A stretch of 17,526 nt of DNA from CAZPUI01 sp964415525 (GTDB lineage: Bacteria > Acidobacteriota > Holophagae > Holophagales > Holophagaceae). The position numbers were made by a program, and so were the translations under genes. Positions 1 through 6,864 of the stretch are shown in pieces. The notes under the pieces were generated by a model. It did not search any database and had not been told where the DNA came from. It was given only the letters and a program-made list of their open reading frames with translations. The first letter of the stretch is position 1. The number at the start of each line of letters is the position of its first letter. The stretch is taken from contig CAYQAS010000091.1 in the NCBI GenBank assembly GCA_964415525.1, positions 1-17,526 of the forward strand, in the 5' to 3' direction.

Positions 1-1
1 C

Positions 2-790
2 GAGATCAACCGCAGCTTCCGGAACGAGGGCATCAGCCACAAGCACAACCCCGAGTTCACCATGATGGAGTTCTACTCGGCCGGCGAGGATCTCCGGGAC
101 ATGATGACCCTCACGGAGAATCTCTTCGAGGCGATCGCCACCCAGTGCGGCGCCGTGGAGCGGCCCTACGGGGACCTCCTCATCAGCTACCAGGCCCCCT
201 TCCAGCGCATCACCATGAAGGACGCCATCGCGCGCTTCGGCGGCATCGAGCGGAGCCGACTGGAGGACGACGGCGAGATCGTGAAGCTGGCCCGGGAAGT
301 CCACATCGAGGACGTGGACAAGAAGCCCGCAGGGATCCTCCTGGGAGACCTCTTCGAGCACCATGCCGAAGCGCACCTCATCCAGCCGACCTTCATCACG
401 GACTATCCCGTGGAGCTCAGCCCCCTCACCAAGAACCTGCCGGGCACGGACCGCTTCGTGGACCGCTTCGAGCTCTTCATCGCGGGCATGGAGCTGGCCA
501 ACGCCTACTCCGAGCTGAACGATCCCATCGTGCAGATGGAGCGTTTTCAGGCGCAGCTGGACGAGCGCGAGGCGGGCAACGACGAGGCCATGCAGCTCGA
601 TACGGATTTCGTCATCAGCCTGGAGCACGGGTTCCCGCCCTGCGGAGGCCTGGGCATTGGCATCGACCGTCTGGTCATGCTCCTGACGGGCAACCAGAGC
701 ATCCGCGACGTCATCCTCTTCCCGCTTATGCGCCCTTTGAAGGCGGATGGCGCTTCGGCCGTTGAGAAGACTGAACCGGCCGAAGCCTGA
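2..790 (+). CDS. lysS: Lysyl-tRNA synthetase, class II (C-terminal part)
   Basis: Charges tRNA-Lys with lysine in the cytoplasm. The gene is cut by the window edge; the first whole codon is at base 2 and 262 residues are visible. The visible part begins inside class II motif 2 (FRNEGIS, then HNPEFTMMEFY) and ends with motif 3 (GGLGIGIDRLVMLLTG, about bases 640-695), followed by the usual IRDVILFPLMRP ending. After that there is a short Ala/Glu/Lys tail (LKADGASAVEKTEPAEA), slightly longer than in compact bacterial LysRS. The class II motifs plus the NPEFTMMEFY and SIRDVILFP strings are specific for LysRS rather than AspRS or AsnRS. A strong stem-loop follows 24 bases after the stop, so this is probably the last gene of its transcript. 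The ATG at 62 is an internal methionine, not a start. Confidence 0.96.
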   Translation, partial: EINRSFRNEGISHKHNPEFTMMEFYSAGEDLRDMMTLTENLFEAIATQCGAVERPYGDLLISYQAPFQRITMKDAIARFGGIERSRLEDDGEIVKLAREVHIEDVDKKPAGILLGDLFEHHAEAHLIQPTFITDYPVELSPLTKNLPGTDRFVDRFELFIAGMELANAYSELNDPIVQMERFQAQLDEREAGNDEAMQLDTDFVISLEHGFPPCGGLGIGIDRLVMLLTGNQSIRDVILFPLMRPLKADGASAVEKTEPAEA

Positions 791-814
791 ACAGTATCCC
801 CATCAACCCGACAC

Positions 815-847
815 GCGACCGGGCCTGAGCCCGGTCGCTTCGTCTCT
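815..847 (+). terminator. Intrinsic terminator-like stem-loop after lysS
   Basis: A perfect 10-bp stem, GCGACCGGGC / GCCCGGTCGC (815-824 and 829-838), closes a 4-base loop (CTGA) and is followed by TTCGTCTCT. The pyrimidine tract is T-poor, but stem strength and position (24 bases after the lysS stop, before the next gene's ribosome site) fit a Rho-independent terminator. Confidence 0.75.
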
Positions 848-856
848 GGAGTCCTG

Positions 857-3199
857 ATGCACCTTCCCCTGCCTTCGGCCTGCCTTCTGCTCTGCGCGGG
901 ACTCAACGCCCAAACGGCATCCAAGCCTGTTTATGCCCCCCTGCCGGGCGAGACGGCGCCTGCGTTCCAGTGGAGTGCTCCGGGTGATCCCTACCTTCAG
1001 CAGCTGCGACAGACCTGCGAGCTGGAGCGGCTGCGGAAGGCCCGCGACCTCGAGACGGTGAAGGCCGTCTGCGCCTGGGTGCATGGTCTGTGGCAGCACA
1101 ATGGCAGCAACGAACCTACCAGCCCCGACCCGCTCACCATCATCACGGAAGCCAAGGCGGGCAAGCGCTTCCGCTGCGTGGAATACGGCATCGTCGTGAA
1201 GGGCTGCCTGGAGGCGCTCGGGATCCCAGCCCGCGTGCTCTCGCTCAAGACAGCGGATGTCGAAACCCGGGAGATGGGCGCGGGTCACGTCGTGGCCGAG
1301 GCATACCTGCGGGATCGCAAGGCCTGGATGATGATCGACGGGCAATTCGGGGCCATGCCGATGTTGAAGGGCGATCCCTTGAGTGCCCTCGCCCTGCAGC
1401 AGGCCCTGGGTGACCCGGAGCTCGCTTTCGAGGGACTGGAGCGGAAGGGCTGGGACGCCTACAAGGCCTGGATCGCCCCGTACCTCTACTTCTTCGATGT
1501 CGCACACGACAACCGCGGCTTCACCTGGGACAAGCTCAAGGGCCGCATCCAGCTCGCCCCGACTGGCGTGGCCGCTCCCAAGGTCTTCCAGCGGGTCATG
1601 CCCTTCGAGGCCCAGGTGGTGCGCACCCCGGACCACTTCTACCCGACGCCGGAGGTCTGGTTCTCCCGCGAAGCCCTGATCCAGGACGCCCGACACCTGG
1701 CCCGCACCCTCGAGGAGGCCCATCCCGATCCCTACACGGCCTTCGGTGGGCGCATCGCCTTCCATCGTGCCTTCCAGGAGAGGCTGCGGGCCATTCCCGA
1801 GCAGGGGCTTACAACGAAGGGCTTCTACGACCTCTTCGCTCCCTTCGTGGCGCGCCTGGAGGACATGCATACGGGCCTCCGTCGGCCTGAGGGCACCTCT
1901 GGGGTGTCCAGTTCCGGGCTTCCCTTCCGCTTCAAGGTCGTGGGGCCGGACCTGGTGGTGATGGAGAGCGGCCTCGGGGCTGAGCTGCTCGGCGCCCGGC
2001 TGGAAGGCCTGGAAGGGCGGGCCATGCCTGCTCTGCGGACTCGGCTGCGGGAGGTCGTGGGATGCGAGAACACCTCCCACGAGAGTTTCAACCTGGTGTG
2101 GCGTTTCCAGTCCGGTCTGGGGCTTGAGGAACTGCTGCCGGGCTGGAAGATCGGGCAGCCCGTTTCCGTGCAGTTCCGCCTTCCGGATGGCACCCTGCGC
2201 ACCGAGGCAATCACGCCCGCCGATCTGCCTCCCGCGCCCCATCGGCCCGCCACCCGCGTGCAGGGCTTACCGGACCTCAGCAAGACTTCGCTGGGATGGA
2301 GCTTTCTGGACGCGGAGGGGCGGAGTGCCTACCTGGCTGTGACGGACTGTGTGTCCTACCGCGAGAATGTCGACCTCTACCTGAAGCTGGGCGGAAAGGT
2401 CGGGCGCGAGAGGTTGGAATCGATTTTCAAGAATCGGTACGAACGCATGCCCAAGGACGACGCGGAGCTGAAAGCCTCTTTCCCATCGGCCCTGGATACG
2501 TTCGTCGCTCTCGCTCGGGCCATGAAGATCAAGGGGACCCAGAGGCTGGTGGTGGACCTCCGGGAGAACGGGGGCGGCAACAGCCTCGTCGCCAAACTCC
2601 TGGTCTATGTCCTGCAGGGACCGGAGGGGCTCGCCAAGTTGAAGGGCGGCTACAGCATCGTCCACTACAGCCAGACCCTGCTGGATCACCACGGGGACCG
2701 GTTTCGGAATGCGACCGATGCGGGCCTCAAACTGGAACTCGGAGACTACAACTTCTCGTCGGAACGCAGTTTCCAGAAAGGCTCCGCGGATCCTGAGGCC
2801 TGGAAGAAGGCCTTCCAGGACGTGCCTGCGATGGTGGAGGACTTCAAAGCCCCAAAGCTGGCGGCGATCTACTGTCCGCCGACCCTGGCAGTCCTCTCCA
2901 GCGCCCGCACAGGGAGTTCGGGTTTCGACACGCTGCTGGCGATGCAGCGCATCGGGGCCACCTCCTTCGGCACGGCTTCGTCCCAGGCGCCGAACTGCTT
3001 CATCGACGCCGTCCGTTTCACGCTTCCCTGCACGGGCCTCACCGGCAACGTCGCCTTCAAGGCGCAGTACACCTTCCCCGACGACCCCGTGAAGGGCCGC
3101 ATGCTCCCCTGCGATGTGCCGCTGACCTTCGATCGGCTCAAGGCCCTGGCCTTCGATCCGAATGCGGAGATCCTGATGGCCCTCGAAGCAACCCGCTGA
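857..3199 (+). CDS. Secreted transglutaminase-like / S41 peptidase-like fusion protein
   Basis: 780 residues. The N-terminus (MHLPLPSACLLLCAGLNAQ) is a Sec signal peptide, so the protein acts outside the cytoplasm. Residues about 60-165 look like a transglutaminase-fold core: Cys107 in FRCVEYG, His144 in GAGHVVAEAY and Asp161 in MMIDGQ are in the right order and spacing for a Cys-His-Asp triad. Residues about 275-780 form an S41 (C-terminal processing/tricorn-like) peptidase-like region: an Asp336-x-His338 motif (EDMHTG), the strand VVDLRENGGGNS, and a candidate nucleophile pair Ser687-Ser688 in TGSSGFDTL. The usual acidic residue after that serine and an obvious catalytic Lys are not evident, so activity is uncertain. 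The start has GGAG (848-851) five bases upstream. The S41 half is paralogous to the next gene, 28 bases downstream and likely in the same transcript. Family assignment is good; substrate is unknown. Confidence 0.85.
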   Translation: MHLPLPSACLLLCAGLNAQTASKPVYAPLPGETAPAFQWSAPGDPYLQQLRQTCELERLRKARDLETVKAVCAWVHGLWQHNGSNEPTSPDPLTIITEAKAGKRFRCVEYGIVVKGCLEALGIPARVLSLKTADVETREMGAGHVVAEAYLRDRKAWMMIDGQFGAMPMLKGDPLSALALQQALGDPELAFEGLERKGWDAYKAWIAPYLYFFDVAHDNRGFTWDKLKGRIQLAPTGVAAPKVFQRVMPFEAQVVRTPDHFYPTPEVWFSREALIQDARHLARTLEEAHPDPYTAFGGRIAFHRAFQERLRAIPEQGLTTKGFYDLFAPFVARLEDMHTGLRRPEGTSGVSSSGLPFRFKVVGPDLVVMESGLGAELLGARLEGLEGRAMPALRTRLREVVGCENTSHESFNLVWRFQSGLGLEELLPGWKIGQPVSVQFRLPDGTLRTEAITPADLPPAPHRPATRVQGLPDLSKTSLGWSFLDAEGRSAYLAVTDCVSYRENVDLYLKLGGKVGRERLESIFKNRYERMPKDDAELKASFPSALDTFVALARAMKIKGTQRLVVDLRENGGGNSLVAKLLVYVLQGPEGLAKLKGGYSIVHYSQTLLDHHGDRFRNATDAGLKLELGDYNFSSERSFQKGSADPEAWKKAFQDVPAMVEDFKAPKLAAIYCPPTLAVLSSARTGSSGFDTLLAMQRIGATSFGTASSQAPNCFIDAVRFTLPCTGLTGNVAFKAQYTFPDDPVKGRMLPCDVPLTFDRLKALAFDPNAEILMALEATR

Positions 3200-3227
3200 T
3201 CTGCTGATCTCTTTCTTCTGGAGCCCC

Positions 3228-4805
3228 ATGCGTTCCCTGCCCCTCGTCTATCTGCTTGCAGCCTCCAACCTCGTCGCCCAGGCGCCTCTCCTCACACGGG
3301 AAGCCCTGATGGCGGACGCCCGTGTCCTCGTGCGCACCTTGGAGGAGGCCCATCCCGATCCCTATACGGCCTTCGGCGGGCGCATCGCCTTCCACCGCGC
3401 GTTCCAGGAGAAGCTGCGGGCCCTTCCCGCCGAGGGCATGACGGCCCAGGCCTTCATGGATCACTGGTCGCCCTTCATGGCGCGCCTGAAGGATGGCCAC
3501 ACGGGCTGGCGCATGCCCGGGCGGGATCTGGGGCCGGGGCTGCCCTTGCGCTTCAAGGTGGTGGGCGAGGATCTCGTGCTCGTCTCCGCGGCAAGTGGCG
3601 AACGCCTGGGTTCGCGCCTGGCTGGGCTCGAAGGCCTGGATCTGGCGGCCCTCCGGCGCCGGGTGGCTGAACTCAAAGGTTGCGAGAACCCTTCGGGCGA
3701 ACTGCTCGCCCTCGCCGAGCATCTGAATTCGGGCGTCGGCCTCGCCACGCTGGTGCCGGGACACCAGGCGGGAGCGGCCTTCCAGGTGCACCTGACCACG
3801 CCCACGGGTGGGGCGACGCGGCTGGATCTGCATCCGGGCCCCATGCCCACCCAGGCCGCCACTCGGCCTTCGCGGGTGGAACTGCCCGCGGGCACATCCG
3901 CCCTGGGCTGGCGCTTCCTGGATCCCGAAGGCCGCACGGCCCTCCTTTCCATCCGCAACTGCCGGGCATACCGGGAGAACGCGGTCTGGTGCCTGGACGC
4001 CGGCACGGCCGGGCCTCGCGAGCTGGTTCAACGCTGGTTCCGGGAGCAGGAAGGCCGCAATCCCAAGGATGACGCCGAGATCCTGGCGACCTTCCCCTCG
4101 GCTCTGGACACCTTCGTCGCCCTCGCCCAGGCCATGAAGGCGAAGGGCACCCAGAACCTGATCGTGGATCTGCGGGACAACAGCGGGGGCAACAGCCTCC
4201 TGGGCCACCTCCTGACCTACGTGCTCCAGGGCCCCGAGGGGGCCCGGAAGCTGGGCGGAAGCCGGGTGATCACGCGCCTTTCACCGCAGTTGAAGGAGGC
4301 GCGGGGCGAGGCGTGGTTCAAGAAGGTCCAGGAGGCGGATGGCGTCCGGCTGGAAATGGGGGACTACACGTTCTACGATGCACGGCCGATGGACCCCCGT
4401 TCTGAGGCCTGGAAATCGACGCTCCTGACGGTACCGGCCATGAAGGCGGAGCTGGCCAATCCCGCCTGGGCGGCCATCCACACGCCCCGGCGCGTCTTTG
4501 TCCTGAGCGGTGCTGTCACCTTCAGCTCCGGTTTCGACACGCTCTTGTCGCTGCACCGGACCGGCGCCACCCTCGTGGGCGTCCCCGGCTCCCAGGCTCC
4601 GAACTGCTTCATCGACATCGGGTTCGTGACCCTGCCTGCTTCGAGGCTCACGGCCATGGTCAGCATGAGGGCCGCGCAAGCCTTTCCCGAGGATCCCGTG
4701 AAGGGCCGGATGCTGCCTTGCGATCTCCCGCTGACGTACGAGCGGTTCAAGGCCCTTGGTTTTGATCCGAATGCCGAAGTCCTGATGGCTTTGGAAGGGC
4801 ATTGA
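3228..4805 (+). CDS. Secreted S41 peptidase-like protein (paralogue of the upstream S41 domain)
   Basis: 525 residues with a signal peptide (MRSLPLVYLLAASNLVAQ) and no transglutaminase domain. It matches the S41-like half of the upstream gene along its length: REALMADAR, EEAHPDPYTAFGGRIAFHRAFQE, Asp89-x-His91 (KDGHTG), VDLRDNSGGNS, the serine pair Ser433-Ser434 in TFSSGFDTLL, SQAPNCFID, and the ending DPVKGRMLPCD...FDPNAEVLMALE. S41 members are usually periplasmic or secreted serine proteases; here the predicted nucleophile region is kept but the general base is not obvious. The ribosome site is GGAG at 3220-3223. The 28-base spacing and the near-identical leader bases (CTGGAG upstream of both ATGs) suggest a tandem duplication forming an operon. 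It could take part in processing the repeat protein encoded downstream, but that rests on proximity only. Confidence 0.83.
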   Translation: MRSLPLVYLLAASNLVAQAPLLTREALMADARVLVRTLEEAHPDPYTAFGGRIAFHRAFQEKLRALPAEGMTAQAFMDHWSPFMARLKDGHTGWRMPGRDLGPGLPLRFKVVGEDLVLVSAASGERLGSRLAGLEGLDLAALRRRVAELKGCENPSGELLALAEHLNSGVGLATLVPGHQAGAAFQVHLTTPTGGATRLDLHPGPMPTQAATRPSRVELPAGTSALGWRFLDPEGRTALLSIRNCRAYRENAVWCLDAGTAGPRELVQRWFREQEGRNPKDDAEILATFPSALDTFVALAQAMKAKGTQNLIVDLRDNSGGNSLLGHLLTYVLQGPEGARKLGGSRVITRLSPQLKEARGEAWFKKVQEADGVRLEMGDYTFYDARPMDPRSEAWKSTLLTVPAMKAELANPAWAAIHTPRRVFVLSGAVTFSSGFDTLLSLHRTGATLVGVPGSQAPNCFIDIGFVTLPASRLTAMVSMRAAQAFPEDPVKGRMLPCDLPLTYERFKALGFDPNAEVLMALEGH

Positions 4806-4816
4806 TCGCATGGCGG

Positions 4817-4848
4817 AGCGCACCGTGGCAGGGTGCAGCGGTGGCGCT
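4817..4848 (+). terminator. Stem-loop after the S41 pair (possible terminator)
   Basis: AGCGCACCG (4817-4825) can pair with CGGTGGCGCT (4839-4848), with one bulged G and a 13-base loop, 12 bases after the S41 stop. There is no T-tract after it, so it may be a Rho-dependent 3' end or a leader structure of the next gene. A second short stem, TCCGCA/TGCGGA (4911-4916 with 4924-4929), lies in the same 179-base gap. I found no convincing sigma-70 promoter there. Confidence 0.3.
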
Positions 4849-4962
4849 GGAAACGTCGTGAAAGACCACGCCAGATGCGACGCCACACCCGTCCTTTGTA
4901 GACTGACCGTTCCGCACGCAGCATGCGGACTCGGCATTTGGGTGGCATGCAAGATGCATTAA

Positions 4963-4984
4963 GGGGCCTCCAAGGAGGCTCCCC
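4963..4984 (+). promoter_or_regulatory. Hairpin enclosing the Shine-Dalgarno of the repeat-protein gene
   Basis: The bases just before the ATG at 4985 are self-complementary. GGGG (4963-4966) pairs with CCCC (4981-4984), and CCTC (4967-4970) with GAGG (4975-4978), leaving a CAAG loop and a two-base CT bulge. The near-perfect Shine-Dalgarno AAGGAGG (4972-4978) is largely inside the stem. Pairing is seen directly; a role in limiting or switching translation is inferred. Confidence 0.45.
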
Positions 4985-5761
4985 ATGGAGACATCTGAAC
5001 GCCTGGGGCGTCGCGAGGCGATGCAGGACTTGGCGTCCTGGTCCGCCGCGGCCCTGAGTCTGGCGGGGCTCTCCACCGGTTGCATCAAGCGAGAGGAACG
5101 GATCCGGGTTTCCAACTACTCGGACTATGCGAACTACGCCGACTACTTCGACTACGCCAACTATGTGAACTATGCAGACTACGCCGATGGCGGCTACACG
5201 GACTACGCCGACTATGCGGACTATGCCAACTACGGGGACTACTTCGACTACGCCGATGCATACGGGGACTATTCGGACTACGCGAACTATTCCGACTATG
5301 CGGACTACTCGGATTACGCCGACTACAGCGATTACGGAGACTACTCGGACTATTCAAACTACAGTGACTACTCGAATTACAGTGACTACGCCGACACCTA
5401 CTACGACGACGGTGGATCGGGCGGCAAGCTGGGCCGCCGGGGCGGGGGCGCACCGCCCCAGGGCCGCACGCCCGTGGCGCCGCGAGGTGGCGCCGAGGCG
5501 GTCCATGCTGCCGATTGGCGGGAGCTTGCCGATCAGGCCAGCCGTGCGTCTGGACAGCCCGTTCAGCGGCAGCGGAAACGCCTGGATGCCCCGAGGCGGG
5601 AGGATGCCGCGCGGGTGGTCCGTCAGGGGGCTCCAGAAGAACTGAAGCGTCCCGAGCGCCAGAAGCCCGGCCTACGGGCCCGGGGTCGCGATGGCGAGCC
5701 CTTCGGTCGAGATCGTTCGACACCGGCTCCGGGGCGCCTTCGCAAGCGGGTGAAGTCTTGA
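4985..5761 (+). CDS. Tyr-x-Asp/Asn repeat protein, probable radical SAM-modified precursor (RiPP-like) with Tat/lipoprotein leader
   Basis: 258 residues, not a family I can name. Residues 1-33 look like a Tat-type lipoprotein signal: twin arginines (GRREAM, residues 8-13), a hydrophobic stretch (LASWSAAALSLAGL) and a lipobox-like STGC ending at Cys33. Residues 45-137 hold 30 consecutive Tyr-x-Asp/Asn triplets, interrupted only by GG (69-70) and A (92); a 31st, YYD, follows. The last position is Asp 23 times and Asn 7 times; the middle is mostly Ala (13) or Ser (10). From residue 143 the tail turns Gly/Pro/Arg-rich and basic, and its codon pattern is unlike real genes here (see findings), so its reading frame is doubtful. 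The start has an excellent AAGGAGG six bases upstream. The stop overlaps the TTG start of the radical SAM gene (TTGA), implying coupling. The triplet has the aromatic-x-polar form used by cyclophane-forming SPASM enzymes; modification is inferred. Confidence 0.8.
   Translation: METSERLGRREAMQDLASWSAAALSLAGLSTGCIKREERIRVSNYSDYANYADYFDYANYVNYADYADGGYTDYADYADYANYGDYFDYADAYGDYSDYANYSDYADYSDYADYSDYGDYSDYSNYSDYSNYSDYADTYYDDGGSGGKLGRRGGGAPPQGRTPVAPRGGAEAVHAADWRELADQASRASGQPVQRQRKRLDAPRREDAARVVRQGAPEELKRPERQKPGLRARGRDGEPFGRDRSTPAPGRLRKRVKS
5117..5395 (+). repeat. 30 coding repeats of 9 bases (Tyr-x-Asp/Asn)
   Basis: Three blocks of 8, 7 and 15 triplets, in phase with the reading frame except for the six-base GGC-GGC and three-base GCA insertions. 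Repeat units differ at synonymous sites: Tyr as TAC or TAT, Ser as TCG, TCC, TCA, AGC or AGT, Ala as GCG, GCC or GCA. The array therefore looks old and held by protein-level selection rather than a fresh microsatellite expansion. The last block is richest in Ser at the middle position. Confidence 0.95.
5505..5645 (+). CDS. Possible alternative small ORF inside the repeat-protein tail
   Basis: An ATG-started 46-residue frame (MLPIGGSLPIRPAVRLD...GWSVRGLQKN) lies in the +1 frame relative to the repeat protein. By hand count 41 of its 46 codons end in G or C, which is more typical of genes in this window than the overlapping repeat-protein frame is. GAGGCGG lies about six bases before the ATG. 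The same frame continues beyond its TGA with high GC at third positions to a TGA at 5751-5753, just before the maturase. It may be a real small peptide, the remains of the precursor's original tail after a frameshift, or chance. I do not recognise the sequence. Confidence 0.2.
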   Translation: MLPIGGSLPIRPAVRLDSPFSGSGNAWMPRGGRMPRGWSVRGLQKN

Positions 5762-6864
5762 CCACCGTCATCGTGAAGCCCACGGATGGTTGCAACGCCC
5801 GCTGCCGCTACTGCTCCGCCGCCCATGGGGGCGCCGCGAAGGTCATGAGCTCGGCGACCCTCCGTGCCGTGTTTCGCCTCTTCGGGGACTGGGCCGCCTA
5901 CCAGCCACATTCCCGCCTGCGCTTCATCTGGCATGGCGGCGAACCGCTCCTCATGCCCGCGGCCTTCTGGGATCGGGTTCACGATGAAGGTGCCTCACTC
6001 GAGGCCCGCGGCATCCGGGTGGAGCATGCCATCCAGACCAACGCCACCCGCATCGAGGATGCGACCCTGCCGATGCTCCAGCGGCTGCTGGGGCCGCGCG
6101 GGGTGGTGGGCACCTCCATGGATCCGACGGCGGGCATCCGGGAGCTGAAAGGGGAGCCGGACGGCGCCTACCAGGCCCGGTGGGAGGCGGGCATCGCACG
6201 GTTGCGGGGGGCGGGTATCCGCTACGGCCTCGTGTTCGTGGTCCATCGCCTGGTGCTGCCCCGACTCGAAGAGCTCTACCGAAGCCTTCGATCTGCTCAT
6301 CCTGAGGCGGGCATCCGCTTCAATCCCCTCTACCGGCAGGGGCGGGCGAAGGAGCAGGGGCAGTGGGAGGATCTCGGCATCAGCGCCGTGGAATGGGGCG
6401 AGGCTCTGAGGCGCCTTCACCGTGTCTGGGAGGAGGAGGGCCGCCCAGGCAACATCCTGCCCTTCGGGCCCTGGTCCAAGCTTCACGAATCGGGAGCCTG
6501 GCGCCTCTCCTGCGAGTGTTCGGGCAAATGCGTCAGCACCCACTTCGGTGTGGATCCCGGTGGCACGGTCCACCTCTGCGGGCGCTCGGCGGATGGCGGG
6601 GTGTTCGGCTTCGGGCAGGCCGCGGACCTCGACGGCGAGGCGCTCCGCAACCATCCCCTGCGTCGGACCCTGGGTCACCGGAGCGTCTACCTTCGGCGCA
6701 CCACCTGTGCTGCCTGTCCCTGGTGGTCCTATTGCCATGGCGGGTGCATCAATGACGCCCTGCTGGATCACGCGACGCCCTTCGCGCCGACCTCGTTCTG
6801 CGAGGGGCTGAAGGCCTTCTTCGCCGAGGCCTTCCCTGTGGGAGCCGACGGGAGGGCCTCGTGA
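5758..6864 (+). CDS. Radical SAM/SPASM peptide maturase
   Basis: 368 residues if read from the TTG at 5758, which gives the typical short start (TTVIVKPTDGCNARCRYC). The C-x3-C-x2-C motif at Cys12, Cys16 and Cys19 binds the radical SAM [4Fe-4S] cluster. HGGEPLL at about residues 60-66 is the usual post-cluster GGE motif. The C-terminal SPASM region has Cys252, Cys254, Cys258 and Cys274, then C-x2-C-x5-C-x3-C (Cys317, Cys320, Cys326, Cys330) and Cys348, enough for two auxiliary clusters. This layout is that of the anaerobic sulfatase maturase-like SPASM enzymes, which modify peptides or proteins with carbon-centred radicals. Starts further upstream would overlap the repeat protein extensively; the TTG overlaps its stop by four bases, implying coupled translation. 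The neighbouring Tyr-x-Asp/Asn protein is the obvious substrate. The reaction (cyclophane crosslink or another Tyr/Asp modification) is inferred. Confidence 0.92.
   Translation: MTTVIVKPTDGCNARCRYCSAAHGGAAKVMSSATLRAVFRLFGDWAAYQPHSRLRFIWHGGEPLLMPAAFWDRVHDEGASLEARGIRVEHAIQTNATRIEDATLPMLQRLLGPRGVVGTSMDPTAGIRELKGEPDGAYQARWEAGIARLRGAGIRYGLVFVVHRLVLPRLEELYRSLRSAHPEAGIRFNPLYRQGRAKEQGQWEDLGISAVEWGEALRRLHRVWEEEGRPGNILPFGPWSKLHESGAWRLSCECSGKCVSTHFGVDPGGTVHLCGRSADGGVFGFGQAADLDGEALRNHPLRRTLGHRSVYLRRTTCAACPWWSYCHGGCINDALLDHATPFAPTSFCEGLKAFFAEAFPVGADGRAS

Noticed and set aside
803..2242. Minus-strand open frame of 479 codons opposite the transglutaminase/S41 gene
   Set aside because: Composition is His/Gln/Gly/Leu-rich and unlike a folded protein; the plus strand carries a signal peptide and two domains.
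5117..5395. Short tandem repeats resembling a CRISPR array or a microsatellite
   Set aside because: The 9-base period is in frame and varies at synonymous sites with constant Tyr and Asp/Asn. There are no 25-40 base repeats with unique spacers.
5643..5645. TGA in the +1 frame as a selenocysteine codon
   Set aside because: No selenoprotein-like motif around it and no convincing SECIS-like stem just downstream; ordinary stop is simpler.
5085..5795. Minus-strand open frame rich in Arg, Ser and His opposite the repeat array
   Set aside because: It is the reverse complement of the Tyr-x-Asp array; its repeats follow from that, and it has no ribosome site or domain.
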